Source: Methanofastidiosum sp.
GTDB lineage: Archaea > Methanobacteriota_B > Thermococci > Methanofastidiosales > Methanofastidiosaceae
Direction of reading: 5' to 3'
Assembly: GCA_035362715.1 (NCBI GenBank)
Contig: DAOSDU010000004.1
Location: 1-64,000, forward strand
DNA: 64,000 nucleotides
The position numbers were made by a program, and so were the translations under genes. Positions 26,051 to 35,326 of the stretch are shown piece after piece. Position 1 is the stretch's first letter. Each line of letters opens with the position of its first letter. Under the pieces are notes generated by a model. It made no database searches and was not told the origin of the DNA. It saw only the letters and a list, made by a program, of their open reading frames with translations.

Positions 26051-27784
26051 TTATTTGTGGGTCAGAATGACAGTAACTCCACTGAGGTCTATCTTGTCAA
26101 CTCTTACAAATCCAAAGCGTTCAAATTGCACAATGTCATCTACTTTTAGGTTGGCAATACCTTCTTCCCCATAACCGTTTATCGTAGTAAGAGAATTTGG
26201 ATTGATATCCTCCCCTTCGTATAAGATTCCAGGTACTATAACTGATACTTTCACATTTTTGTCGGATACCCACTGAATCTTTTTTATTTTAGAAAGTTCA
26301 TCTTTAGAGATTTTTTCGTCTGTGTGCATAGCTTTAATCGAATTAGGGGTAGTATCTATTATGAAAATATTGAATAGATCTTTTAATCTGAGTATTTGCC
26401 CATTAGTTATACCCGCGAAATCATTTCCAGATATGAAAAATTTATCTGTTATATGAACATCTCTAAAACCTCTATCAAAATCTGGGTGGCGCTTTAATTG
26501 GATAGTCTGGTAAGAAGCATCAATAACCTCAAGAGATTTAGGGTCTGAGACAAAATAGTATCTATCAGATGTTGAATCTATTACCTTCCTGTTGAGTGAT
26601 TCTATAAGGGACCAATCAATTTCTGGTTCTGATTTTGAAAGTCCAATCTCCTCTGCGACCATATGAATAGCTTCTGGAGTTATGCCTCTTCTTTTAAGGC
26701 CACGAATTGTTACAAGTCGTGGGTCGTCCCATCCAGATACCACATGTTCTTCTATTAAAGGTCTAATTAGTCTTTTAGAAGTAGGCGCTCCTTTGACGGT
26801 GAATCTTGAATATTCAATTATTTTCGGATTTCTTAAATTTAGGAGCCCCCGGATATAATCCTGTAATTCTATTCTTAATGCAAATTCATTGCTTCTAAGT
26901 ACATGTGTTACACCAAGCACAGAATCTTCAATTGCGCAAGCAAAGTCATAAACTGGCCATAGCCTGTATTTGTCACCTTGTATCGGGTGAGGGTGGTCAA
27001 CAACTCTCATCATAGTTGGATCTCGCATGACTGTATTCTTGGAAGTCATATCCCCTTTGAGTCTGAGAGAATATTTCCCCTCCTCCGCTGTTTCCATCTC
27101 CTTCCAAAGAGAGAGATTATCTTGAACTGAGTTTGAAACGCATGGGCAATCCTTTGAGTCATATCTAAGCTTAGATACATATTCTGAATCACAGTTGCAG
27201 ACGTAGGCCTTTCCCATGTTAATAAGATCTAAAGCATACTTATAGTAAAGTTGCATGTCATCAGACATGTTTCGCTCTTCATCCCAAGTTATTTTGAGCC
27301 ATTTTAGATCTTGTTTTATGGCATCGTAGTACTCAAGTTTTTCCTTCTTAGGATTGGTATCGTCAAATCTTAGAATAACTTTACCATCGTATTTTTTAGC
27401 ATAATAATAATTGAAGTAAAATGACATGCCATGCCCTATATGAGGATACCCATTTGGCTCTGGCGGAAGCCTTGTCACTACCTTTCCCATCTCTGCACCA
27501 TCGAGTGGAGGGAGCACTTTGGGAGCTTCTTTTTCCTTTGGTTTTTCTAAAAAGTGTTCAGGGTATACTTCTCTTAATTTATTTTCAATATCTTTGTTAG
27601 ACATTTTTGAAATTTGATTAATAGCTTCTTCCACAGCTAAAATTACATCTTTTGCCTGCTTTCTTACCTCAGGCATTTCAGCCATGATTTTTCCGGTAAC
27701 GGCCTTAGAATTTGGAGTGCCCCCGTATTGAAAGGCGTTAATAAGAGCATATTTAAGCGCAAGTTTGTTCAAATCTTCACTCAT
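26051..27784 (-). CDS. gltX: glutamyl-tRNA synthetase, archaeal (non-discriminating) type
   Basis: 577 residues. A helical N-terminal region (1-100) precedes the catalytic domain with PNGYPHIGHG; the KMSKS loop is the variant SKRLI. The C-terminal beta-barrel domains place it with the archaeal/eukaryal GluRS/GlnRS group. In archaea it charges both tRNA-Glu and tRNA-Gln, the latter corrected by amidotransferase. Divergent from the serine hydrolase gene. Confidence 0.95.
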   Translation of the reverse strand: MSEDLNKLALKYALINAFQYGGTPNSKAVTGKIMAEMPEVRKQAKDVILAVEEAINQISKMSNKDIENKLREVYPEHFLEKPKEKEAPKVLPPLDGAEMGKVVTRLPPEPNGYPHIGHGMSFYFNYYYAKKYDGKVILRFDDTNPKKEKLEYYDAIKQDLKWLKITWDEERNMSDDMQLYYKYALDLINMGKAYVCNCDSEYVSKLRYDSKDCPCVSNSVQDNLSLWKEMETAEEGKYSLRLKGDMTSKNTVMRDPTMMRVVDHPHPIQGDKYRLWPVYDFACAIEDSVLGVTHVLRSNEFALRIELQDYIRGLLNLRNPKIIEYSRFTVKGAPTSKRLIRPLIEEHVVSGWDDPRLVTIRGLKRRGITPEAIHMVAEEIGLSKSEPEIDWSLIESLNRKVIDSTSDRYYFVSDPKSLEVIDASYQTIQLKRHPDFDRGFRDVHITDKFFISGNDFAGITNGQILRLKDLFNIFIIDTTPNSIKAMHTDEKISKDELSKIKKIQWVSDKNVKVSVIVPGILYEGEDINPNSLTTINGYGEEGIANLKVDDIVQFERFGFVRVDKIDLSGVTVILTHK

Positions 27785-27900
27785 TTTACCACAAATGATA
27801 ATATTATTTCAATATTAAAAGGTTATCAATCGGTTTGGGCTTAATACTTTAGTGAGATAGATTTTTAAATATCTTTAACTAAAACCTTTAAAATTTGGAA

Positions 27901-29106
27901 ATGAATAATATGTTCAAAAAGAGACAAAAACTGATTATTTTAGTTTTTCTTGTTCTGGTATTTTTTGTCTTAAGCTACTCTAATACCACAATAGGAAGGG
28001 TGTTAAGATATGGGCCTGCCAACGTAAATCATTACAAAGCTTTTCCATATAATGAGTTTTCTAATGAAGGGCCAATATTCAAATTTGGTGAAAATAACTT
28101 AGAGAGTGTTGTAAAGAGTCGTTTTGCCGAGGTCAAATACGGAGATAATGAGATAGGGGACTTGGATGAGTTCCTTGAAAAAACAGATACGACATCATTT
28201 ATTGTAATCTACAAAGATAATATAATATTTGAGAGGTATTATAATGGTTATACCCGAGAATCAACTGTCACGTCATTTTCTGTTGCTAAATCATTTGTAT
28301 CGGCGCTAATAGGTATTGCAATTGATGAAGGATATATCAAATCTTTATATGACCCCATAACAGATTATCTCCCTGAATTAAAGGAGCGAGATATAAGATT
28401 TAGTGAGATAAAAATAATTGATCTTCTACACATGTCATCAGGATTGGAATATAACGAACCGCCCGATGACATCTATACTTATTATGCCCCCAACTTGAGG
28501 AAGTTAGCTCTAGAAAAAACTAAAATTGAAGAGAGCCCAGGTGAGAAATTCTTATACAATAATTATAACCCACTTTTTCTAGGAATGATTATCGAGAGAT
28601 CTACAAATAGTACAGTATCAGAATACATAGAAGAAAAGATATGGAAGCCTGTTGGGATGGAGTTTGACGGCTCATGGAGCATAGACGCAAATGATTTTGA
28701 GAAGATGGAAAGCGGAATAAATTGCAAGGCAATAGATTTTGCAAAATTTGGAAGATTATATCTAAGAAAGGGAAATTGGAATGGGAAACAGCTTATCCCC
28801 TCAGGGTGGGTAGTGGCATCTACAGCACCTTATTTTCCTGAAGATAAAAACTATTATCCAGATAAAACATTTTTCAAAGATTATTTTGGATATTACTCTC
28901 TTATGTGGTGGGGCATACAGAGGGAGGATACAAGTTATGATTTTTATGCTGCCGGAAATCACGGACAATATATCTATGTATCACCTGAAAAAAATTTGAT
29001 AATTGTTAGAAACGGTATAGGTTATGGAAAGGATATGGACAGCGAAAATATTAATTGGTGGCCTATTGTACTATACCAGTTTGCAAATCAGTTCCCATCT
29101 GAATAA
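27901..29106 (+). CDS. membrane-anchored serine hydrolase (class C beta-lactamase family)
   Basis: About 401 residues. N-terminal anchor or signal (LIILVFLVLVFFVL). The penicillin-binding/esterase triad motifs can be read: SVAK (Ser-x-x-Lys) near residue 134, Tyr-Asn in FLYNNYNP and a HxG-type GNHGQY near the C-terminus. Archaeal members are esterases or peptidases outside the cell rather than antibiotic resistance proteins. I chose ATG 27901; a TTG two codons earlier and an ATG at 27910 are alternatives. Confidence 0.85.
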   Translation: MNNMFKKRQKLIILVFLVLVFFVLSYSNTTIGRVLRYGPANVNHYKAFPYNEFSNEGPIFKFGENNLESVVKSRFAEVKYGDNEIGDLDEFLEKTDTTSFIVIYKDNIIFERYYNGYTRESTVTSFSVAKSFVSALIGIAIDEGYIKSLYDPITDYLPELKERDIRFSEIKIIDLLHMSSGLEYNEPPDDIYTYYAPNLRKLALEKTKIEESPGEKFLYNNYNPLFLGMIIERSTNSTVSEYIEEKIWKPVGMEFDGSWSIDANDFEKMESGINCKAIDFAKFGRLYLRKGNWNGKQLIPSGWVVASTAPYFPEDKNYYPDKTFFKDYFGYYSLMWWGIQREDTSYDFYAAGNHGQYIYVSPEKNLIIVRNGIGYGKDMDSENINWWPIVLYQFANQFPSE

Positions 29107-29122
29107 AAAAGATTAATTAAGA

Positions 29123-29325
29123 TTATTTTTTGATTTTAGCTTTAATTGATGGCAGAAAATAGGCTAATCCTAGTATTATAAATCCTAAAAAACCAAATGG
29201 CGGCGGCATCAGAAATGCCACTGCTAAACCTATCCCAGCTAGTATCATACCGTCTCTAGTACATAGAGGGGGCATCCTGTAGTTGAACACGACGCACCAT
29301 TATTTGTAGAAGATTTTTCATCCAT
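29123..29325 (-). pseudogene. small Cys-rich membrane protein, frameshifted
   Basis: Two abutting frames read as one 67-residue protein if a single C is added to the five-C run at 29268-29272: MDEKSSTNNGASCSTTGCP, then PLCTRDGMILAGIGLAVAF, then a Pro-rich hairpin of two short membrane helices and a KAKIKK tail. As written the first frame stops after 26 codons. A TATA-like TTATAAATATT lies upstream of the ATG. Either a sequencing or assembly indel or a recent mutation. The family is unknown. Confidence 0.5.
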
Positions 29326-29512
29326 AAAAAAACACAAAGCATTAATATTTATAATAATTTCCGTGAATTATTTATCACATATTATATAATATATCTATTC
29401 TCTCATTAAATTATTAATTAGTACAAATACACTAATAAAAATTGAAAGCGAAAGATTTATATACTTAAAGTTAGGTTAACATATAGTTTAGGAAATACAA
29501 GAGGTGAGTTAA

Positions 29513-29974
29513 ATGAGTTGGTTTGATATTATGGAAGATATGAGAAAAATGCAGGAAGAAATTGAGAGGGCTTTTCCTGAATTTTGGAGAAGAACTCCCT
29601 TATTGAGCCCAGGCGAATCAAAAGAAGGAGAAGTAGTTAGATATAGAAGACCTTTGACAGACTTAAAAGAAAATGAAAATGAATTTATAATGGAGCTAGA
29701 AATGCCAGGTATTACAAAAGACGACATTGACATAAAAGTAACAGAAGACTCAATTGAAATAAAAGCCGAAAAGAATTATGAAAAGAAAGAAGAGGACGAG
29801 AAAAAAGGATATTTCTTTCAAGAAAGAAGGTATCAGGGCTTTTACAGATCAATTCCCTTGCCTTCGGGAATTAAGCCTGAAGAAACTGAAGCCAAATTTG
29901 ACAATGGCGTACTTGAGATTATAATGAAGAAAACAGAAGAAAAAGAAAAGGCATTAAAAGTAAATATCAAATAA
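29513..29974 (+). CDS. hsp20: Hsp20/alpha-crystallin small heat shock protein
   Basis: 153 residues. N-terminal MSWFDIMEDMRKMQEEIERAF region, alpha-crystallin domain from about 45 with PLTDLKENENEFIMELEMPGI, and the GVLEIIMKK end followed by a short Lys-rich tail. An ATP-independent holdase forming oligomers in the cytoplasm. GAGGTGAG precedes the ATG and a clear TATA element (GATTTATATAC) lies about 60 bases upstream, consistent with a regulated stress promoter. Confidence 0.95.
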   Translation: MSWFDIMEDMRKMQEEIERAFPEFWRRTPLLSPGESKEGEVVRYRRPLTDLKENENEFIMELEMPGITKDDIDIKVTEDSIEIKAEKNYEKKEEDEKKGYFFQERRYQGFYRSIPLPSGIKPEETEAKFDNGVLEIIMKKTEEKEKALKVNIK

Positions 29975-29997
29975 TTTACTTTTTCTTTTTAATTAAT

Positions 29998-31443
29998 CTA
30001 TATAAGCCTGTGTTGAATTGGCGGGATATATCCAGATACTTTCTTGATTTTAAAGTCATTTTCAAGTAGGGATTTAATCTGAGTTGGCGGGACACCTAAG
30101 GATATTTCTCTTGTCCTCCCATATCTCCCCTTGCTTACAACTTTAGCATTTAATATCCCAAGCATATCAAGCTCAGATATTAAATCAGATACCCTTCTTT
30201 GAGTAAGTATGTCAATTTTTAAGATGTTACTTAAATCCTTGTATATGTTGAAAACATCCCCTGTGATAATTTCTCCAGGCATGTATTTTTCAAGAAGGTA
30301 TACAGAATAGAGTATAAGTTTTGATTGAGTTGGAAGTGTTTTAATTACTTCAGATATTCTATCCTGTTCGATTCTATCCTTTGCAACTCTGACGTGGGGC
30401 TCTGTAACTTTTTTAGCATTCTGTCTTTCTGCTATTTCACCAGCAGTTCTTAATAGGTCAAGGGCTCTTCGTGCATCTCCATGTTCTTGAGCAGCAAAAG
30501 CAGCGCAAAGAGGGATTACACCAGGATTAATTACCGACTCATTAAAAGAAATTTTTGACCTGTCCTCCAAGATATCCATAAGTTGTGGAGCGTCATATGG
30601 TGGAAATATGATTTCTTCTTCACCAAGAGAGCTCTTCACCCTAGGATCCAAAAACTCAATAAATTTCAAATCATTTGAAATGCCGATTATGCTAACCTTA
30701 GCATTTTCCAAGTCCCCATTAATTCTCGTTAAATTATAAAGAACATCATCCCCTCCTTTTTTGAGGAGCTGGTCAACTTCATCAAGAATAATAATAACAA
30801 GTTTCTTTTCACTATCAAGACTTTGAGAGAAAACATCATAAATTTTATCAGTTGGCCAACCCGTTAAAGGAACTGACTGACCAAAGTATTCAGATAATTT
30901 TGATAAAAGCCTATATTGTGTATCAACAACTTCACAATTAATATAAATAAAAGTAATTGGCATGTCCATCTTCATATTTGAACAAAGATCTGGTTTCGGA
31001 AGGCCTGTATTACAATCAATTGTTGGAGATGTTTTCAAAAAAGCCTTACCACCAACTTTTTTAACAAGGCCATTTCCAACGTATTTTACTACAACAGTTT
31101 TGCCAGTTCCAGTTTTACCATAAACAAATATGTTTGAAGGTGTCTCTCCTTTAAGGGCAGATACCAAAATTGCAGCAAGTTTTTCTATTTCATTTTTTCT
31201 ATGTGGCAATATGTCTGGGGTATAAGAATGTCGCAAAACTTCTTTATTTTTAAAGATAGAATTTGATAAAAGAAGTTCGTCAAACAAATCATCAAGTGAT
31301 GATTGTTTATTTGAAACAAAATCTTCTACAGTTGAAGCAATAGTATATTGGAGCTCATCTTTATCAGAAACTTCAGAAAAATTCTTGGCTTTTGTATTTG
31401 CATCGTACTTCAAAGGTGTTTCGTCATCATTCAATTGTATCAC
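29998..31443 (-). CDS. cdc6: Orc1/Cdc6 replication initiator
   Basis: 481 residues. AAA+ ATPase with Walker A YGKTGTGKTVV, Walker B IIILDEVDQLL, sensor 1 IGISNDL and sensor 2 HGDARRALDLLR, followed by a winged-helix domain (LTQRRVSDLISELDMLGI). The N-terminal 75 residues are acidic and probably flexible. It binds origin recognition boxes and loads MCM. The intergenic region upstream carries two such boxes, so it most likely acts on the adjacent origin, as in Pyrococcus and other archaea. Confidence 0.96.
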   Translation of the reverse strand: MIQLNDDETPLKYDANTKAKNFSEVSDKDELQYTIASTVEDFVSNKQSSLDDLFDELLLSNSIFKNKEVLRHSYTPDILPHRKNEIEKLAAILVSALKGETPSNIFVYGKTGTGKTVVVKYVGNGLVKKVGGKAFLKTSPTIDCNTGLPKPDLCSNMKMDMPITFIYINCEVVDTQYRLLSKLSEYFGQSVPLTGWPTDKIYDVFSQSLDSEKKLVIIILDEVDQLLKKGGDDVLYNLTRINGDLENAKVSIIGISNDLKFIEFLDPRVKSSLGEEEIIFPPYDAPQLMDILEDRSKISFNESVINPGVIPLCAAFAAQEHGDARRALDLLRTAGEIAERQNAKKVTEPHVRVAKDRIEQDRISEVIKTLPTQSKLILYSVYLLEKYMPGEIITGDVFNIYKDLSNILKIDILTQRRVSDLISELDMLGILNAKVVSKGRYGRTREISLGVPPTQIKSLLENDFKIKKVSGYIPPIQHRLI

Positions 31444-31487
31444 TCTACTATTCTATGTTATGACCATCCTTTTTATATATTTCTCCC

Positions 31488-31508
31488 ACCCCTTTGTTTC
31501 CACTGGAG
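31488..31508 (-). other. origin recognition box (ORB) 1
   Basis: Minus strand reads TCCAGTGGAAACAAAGGGGT preceded by C. This agrees with the archaeal ORB consensus, a partial dyad TCCAGTGGA followed by an A-rich step and a G-string. It lies about 45 bases upstream of the cdc6 start and may also autoregulate that gene. Confidence 0.85.
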
Positions 31509-31757
31509 ATTTACTTTAATTAATAAAATCAAATTAAAAGGAAATTAATTTGTACTATTATAACAAAACAAAGGTTAATTAAGCTTTATTCTAAATTGCA
31601 TGTTTTAGTTGAAATATAAGATCATGTTTATCATATGTGTTTTTGATTGCTCAAATGAATTAAATTAGAGGAAAAATTTATATAGTTAAAAAAAGATAGA
31701 ATAATGGGATTTTATAAAAATTTTAATTAATATAAAAGAAGAATTATAAAAATTTAG

Positions 31758-31779
31758 TTTCCACTGGAAGTAAAGGGGT
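31758..31779 (+). other. origin recognition box (ORB) 2
   Basis: Plus strand reads TCCACTGGAAGTAAAGGGGT. It differs from ORB 1 at three positions and is in the opposite orientation. It lies about 45 bases before the methionine aminopeptidase start. Confidence 0.82.
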
Positions 31780-31823
31780 ATCTCCGTAAATAATAATTTA
31801 AATGGATATTCAATTGTTGTTCT

Positions 31824-32720
31824 ATGCAAGACGATCAAAATTACTTTGAAAGCTATAGAAGAGCTGGAGAAATACTTAAAATTGTTAAAGAGGAATCAAG
31901 AAAATTAGTTGTTAGTGGATATAAATTAGTTGATCTTGTTGAATTTATAGAAAATAGAGTAATCGAAATGGGCGGATTTCCAGCGTTTCCATGTAACATT
32001 TCTATCAATAGTGTCGCTGCGCATTACACACCTAATCTTAGTGCTGACCTTGTTCTTAAGAGTGGTGATTATGTGAAGGTCGATATAGGATGCCATGTTG
32101 AAGGATGTATTGCTGATTCAGCATATACCGTCAAAGTTGATGAAAGCGACGATGAACTCATAAAAGCAACACAAGAAGCACTAAAAAATGCAATCGCTGT
32201 GGTAGAGCCTGGAGTAAAGACTAATTATATCGGCAAAATAATAGAAGAAACAATCAAAGATTTTAATTTTAATCCTATAAAAGATCTCTGTGGTCATGGA
32301 CTTAGACCGTATGTTCTTCATTCTGGGATTACTATTCCAAATTACAACAGTAATCTTGGAACAAAGTTAAAAGAAGGGGATACTATGGCGATAGAACCTT
32401 TTGCATCTACAAAGGCAGGTAAGCTAAAATCTTCAGAAGAGGTGTATATTTTCAAATATCTTCAGGACAGACCTGTAAGAGATCCTAGTTCTAAGAAATT
32501 ATTGAATGTTATAAAACAAAATTATAAAACTTTACCATTTGCAGAAAGATGGTTAGAAAAAAACTATACTGGCCTTAAAATTAACTTCTCTTTAAGAAAT
32601 CTTATTAGGGCAAATGCAATTTATCCTTACAATGTTTTATTAGACAGCGAAGGAGGTTTGGTGTCTCAGGCTGAAAATAGCTTGATTGTAACTTCAAATG
32701 GTTGTGAAGTTTACACCTAA
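31824..32720 (+). CDS. map: methionine aminopeptidase, type II
   Basis: 298 residues. Removes initiator methionine. Metal ligands are visible: Asp pair in VKVDIGCHVEGCIADSAYTV, His in CGHGL, Glu in MAIEPFAS and Glu in QAENSLIV. The 60-residue type II insertion precedes the last Glu. A TATA-like ATAATTTAAA lies about 28 bases before the ATG with no Shine-Dalgarno, so the message is probably leaderless. It borders the probable origin. Confidence 0.95.
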   Translation: MQDDQNYFESYRRAGEILKIVKEESRKLVVSGYKLVDLVEFIENRVIEMGGFPAFPCNISINSVAAHYTPNLSADLVLKSGDYVKVDIGCHVEGCIADSAYTVKVDESDDELIKATQEALKNAIAVVEPGVKTNYIGKIIEETIKDFNFNPIKDLCGHGLRPYVLHSGITIPNYNSNLGTKLKEGDTMAIEPFASTKAGKLKSSEEVYIFKYLQDRPVRDPSSKKLLNVIKQNYKTLPFAERWLEKNYTGLKINFSLRNLIRANAIYPYNVLLDSEGGLVSQAENSLIVTSNGCEVYT

Positions 32721-32726
32721 ATAGCT

Positions 32727-32864
32727 ATGATATGTATGATTTGTGGAAAACATGTCGTTTACCCATATATATGCAGACTTTGTGGAAGAACAATATGTAT
32801 ATCATGTGTATTAGAAGGGCAAATTTGCAAAGAATGTATAAAAACTGGTAAAAAAATTAAATAA
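32727..32864 (+). CDS. 45-residue zinc-ribbon protein with four CxxC motifs
   Basis: A short frame starting six bases after the aminopeptidase stop. Its eight cysteines form CMIC (3-6), CRLC (16-19), CISC (24-27) and CKEC (34-37), enough for two zinc sites in a treble-clef or B-box-like arrangement; the tail is Lys-rich. It is probably co-transcribed with map. Small archaeal zinc proteins of this type are usually nucleic-acid or protein binders; its function is not known. Confidence 0.7.
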   Translation: MICMICGKHVVYPYICRLCGRTICISCVLEGQICKECIKTGKKIK

Positions 32865-32963
32865 ATATATTTTTTCGTTATATTTATTTAAACATATCGA
32901 TAATTCCGAAAATCTTTTATATGAATAAATATTAACAGAAACAATCCTAGGAGGGTATTTTAA

Positions 32964-33365
32964 ATGAAACATATAGTTTTTGATGAAAAAAAATGTGCTG
33001 GATGCAATTTATGTGAACTGTTTTGTTCATCTAAGTGGTACGATGCATTTAACCCAAAAAAATCTAGAATTAGAATTAAGACGGAAGACTATGTTGCGCC
33101 AAAATACAATGTATGTTTACAATGTGATGATGCCCCATGTGTTGAAGCTTGCCCAACAGATGCCCTTATAATTGATCAAGATCTAGAAAGAGTTGTTCTC
33201 ATAGAAGATAAATGTATTGGTTGCAGATTATGTGTTAGAGCCTGCCCATACGATGGTATTTATTGGCATAAAGATTACAAACTCCCAATTAAATGTAATT
33301 TATGTGAAGGGGAACCAGAATGTGTTAAGATTTGTCCAAAAAATGCATTGTCGGTAGGTGATTAA
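32964..33365 (+). CDS. polyferredoxin, four [4Fe-4S] clusters (AOR partner)
   Basis: 133 residues with four Cys sets: CAGCNLCELFC, CLQCDDAPCVEACP, CIGCRLCVRACP and CNLCEGEPECVKICP. This is the HycB/AorB-like electron-transfer fold. GGAGGG precedes the ATG and an ATG one base after its stop starts the AOR gene, so it is the electron acceptor subunit for that enzyme. Confidence 0.92.
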   Translation: MKHIVFDEKKCAGCNLCELFCSSKWYDAFNPKKSRIRIKTEDYVAPKYNVCLQCDDAPCVEACPTDALIIDQDLERVVLIEDKCIGCRLCVRACPYDGIYWHKDYKLPIKCNLCEGEPECVKICPKNALSVGD

Positions 33366-33366
33366 A

Positions 33367-35184
33367 ATGGTTTATGGTTATGCTGGTAAAATTTTACATA
33401 TAGATCTAACTACAGGTAAAATTGAAGTTGAAACTCCAAATGAAGATTTTTATAGAAAATGGCTAGGTGGAAACGGATTCATAATAAAATATCTTTATGA
33501 CGAAGTAAAAAAGGGTATAGATCCACTTTCGCCTGAAGCAGTTTCTGTATTTGCATCAGGTCCTTTGAGCGGTACTTTAGCGCATGGAGCAGGAAGAACA
33601 CACTTTGGAGCAAAATCTCCCCAAACTGGGCTTCTTGCAGACAGTAGTGCTGGTGGAGGATTCGCTGCAATGTTGAAATATGCAGGATATGATGCCGTTG
33701 TAATTAAAGGTAAAGCTGCTTCTCCAGTAATGATTGTTATAAACAACGATAAAGTTGAAATAAGAGAGGCAGAAAGATTCTGGGGCCTTAAAACAATAGA
33801 AACACAACACAGAATTAAAAAAGAACTTACACATGAATATAAAGTTGCATGTATTGGGCCAGCAGGGGAAAAATTAGTACCTATGACTTCAATTATCACC
33901 GATACAAGAGTTGCTGGAAGAAGTGGTAATGGGGCAGTTTGGGGATCAAAGAACCTTAAAGCTATTGCTATATACGGTGACAAAGACGTTAAAGTAGCTG
34001 ACATGGGAAAAGTAAAGGCCTTATACGGAGAATTCGCTCAGAAAGCCAAAGAAACTTTAGGGGGTCTTTCTAAGTATGGAACTACAGGGCTTCCTGCAAG
34101 CATTAATGCATTTGGGGGAATGGGAACAAGAAACATGCAGGAAGAAACATTTGAACATGTTGATAAGATTGGTGGAGAAATACTCAATACCGAACATTTA
34201 ATTAGACATAGGTCATGCTTCAGCTGCTGTATTCACTGCGCAAAAGATTTCAAAGTTAACAAGTGGGACAACGTTTCAGAAGGACCTGAATATGAAACTC
34301 AATATTCTTTTGGTAGTATGCCGGCTATAGGTGACGTTGACTACGTGATTGAGGCAGATAGACTTTCTGATGAATATGGGCTAGACACAATATCTGCAGG
34401 TGTAACAGCTTCAATGATTATGGAATTAATGGAAAGAGGACTCTTAACAGAAAAAGATACAGGTGGCCGTACATTTAAATTTGGAAACGGTGAAGACCTT
34501 CTTGAGCTTGTTAGAATAATAGCCGAGAGACGAGGGGAATTTGGAGACTTGATTTGTAAGGGAACAAGAGCAATTGCAGAAAAATTAGGTGGGGATGCAT
34601 ACAAATATGCGTTCCATGTCAAAGGTCTTGAACCTGCAGGTCACTCTCCAAGAGCACAAAAGACTATGTCTGTTGGTTACGCAACATCTCCAAGGGGAGG
34701 AAGCCATCACGATGCAAGACCAATTGAATATGGACTACCCCCAGAGAAGAGAAAAACAACAGAAGGAAGGGCTTTGAATGCTTTTAATACTCAAAACTGG
34801 ACATGCTTAGGAGACTCACTTGTTGTTTGTCACTTTGCTGAAAAAATTTATGGAACATCAGTAGCTCAAGCTCATTCCGATTGGATAAACGCAGTAACAG
34901 GATGGAACACAACTTTAGACGAAATCAAGTTAATTGCAGAAAGAATTTACACAATGGAGAGATTATTCACAATCAGAGAATCGGGTAAAGCAAGAACAGG
35001 CGACACAATTCCATGGAGAGCTTTGAACGAGCCAATTCCATCTGGTGCTTCAAAAGGAATGTACACACCACAGAAAGAGCTTGACACAATGCTCGATGAA
35101 TATTATGACCTCAGAGGTTGGGATAGAAAAGGAGTTCCAACAAAGGCAACATTAAAGAGGCTAGGACTCGAAGAGTACTCTTAA
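33367..35184 (+). CDS. aor: tungsten-dependent aldehyde ferredoxin oxidoreductase
   Basis: 605 residues, full length. N-terminal AOR domain has YGYAGKILHIDLTTGKIE and pterin-binding AGRTHFGAKSPQTGL and VAGRSGNGAVWGSKNL. The [4Fe-4S] ligands are in CFSCCIHC with the fourth Cys near TCLGDSLVVC. Oxidises aldehydes to acids and reduces ferredoxin. I chose ATG 33367, four bases after GGTGAT, over a TTG inside the ferredoxin gene. The substrate range and metal (W or Mo) cannot be told from sequence. Confidence 0.94.
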   Translation: MVYGYAGKILHIDLTTGKIEVETPNEDFYRKWLGGNGFIIKYLYDEVKKGIDPLSPEAVSVFASGPLSGTLAHGAGRTHFGAKSPQTGLLADSSAGGGFAAMLKYAGYDAVVIKGKAASPVMIVINNDKVEIREAERFWGLKTIETQHRIKKELTHEYKVACIGPAGEKLVPMTSIITDTRVAGRSGNGAVWGSKNLKAIAIYGDKDVKVADMGKVKALYGEFAQKAKETLGGLSKYGTTGLPASINAFGGMGTRNMQEETFEHVDKIGGEILNTEHLIRHRSCFSCCIHCAKDFKVNKWDNVSEGPEYETQYSFGSMPAIGDVDYVIEADRLSDEYGLDTISAGVTASMIMELMERGLLTEKDTGGRTFKFGNGEDLLELVRIIAERRGEFGDLICKGTRAIAEKLGGDAYKYAFHVKGLEPAGHSPRAQKTMSVGYATSPRGGSHHDARPIEYGLPPEKRKTTEGRALNAFNTQNWTCLGDSLVVCHFAEKIYGTSVAQAHSDWINAVTGWNTTLDEIKLIAERIYTMERLFTIRESGKARTGDTIPWRALNEPIPSGASKGMYTPQKELDTMLDEYYDLRGWDRKGVPTKATLKRLGLEEYS

Positions 35185-35326
35185 AAATATATTTTTCTAT
35201 TTTAATTAATTTTTAATTTAGCTATTTTTAAGGCCAATTATTTGTTCTTATATTAATGTAGAAAACTTTATATATCAATTAATAATTATATGTTTAGAAT
35301 TATAAATTGATAGCAAAGGGCTCGTT

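Larger units (their letters stand above)
31444..31823. other. probable chromosomal replication origin (oriC)
   Basis: A 380-base AT-rich non-coding stretch between the divergent cdc6 and methionine aminopeptidase genes. Two ORB-like elements in opposite orientation flank a 250-base core that is almost pure A/T (candidate duplex unwinding element). The G-runs of both boxes point outward. Adjacent Orc1/Cdc6, inverted ORBs and a DUE are the standard archaeal origin layout. Promoters for both genes must also lie here. Confidence 0.8.

Noticed and set aside
33358..33366. Upstream TTG start of AOR
   Set aside because: Lies inside the ferredoxin gene; ATG 33367 follows GGTGAT and matches the family N-terminus VYGYAGKIL.
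33479..34004. Long antisense frames within the AOR gene
   Set aside because: Shadows of a strongly conserved coding sequence; no ribosome sites or family matches.
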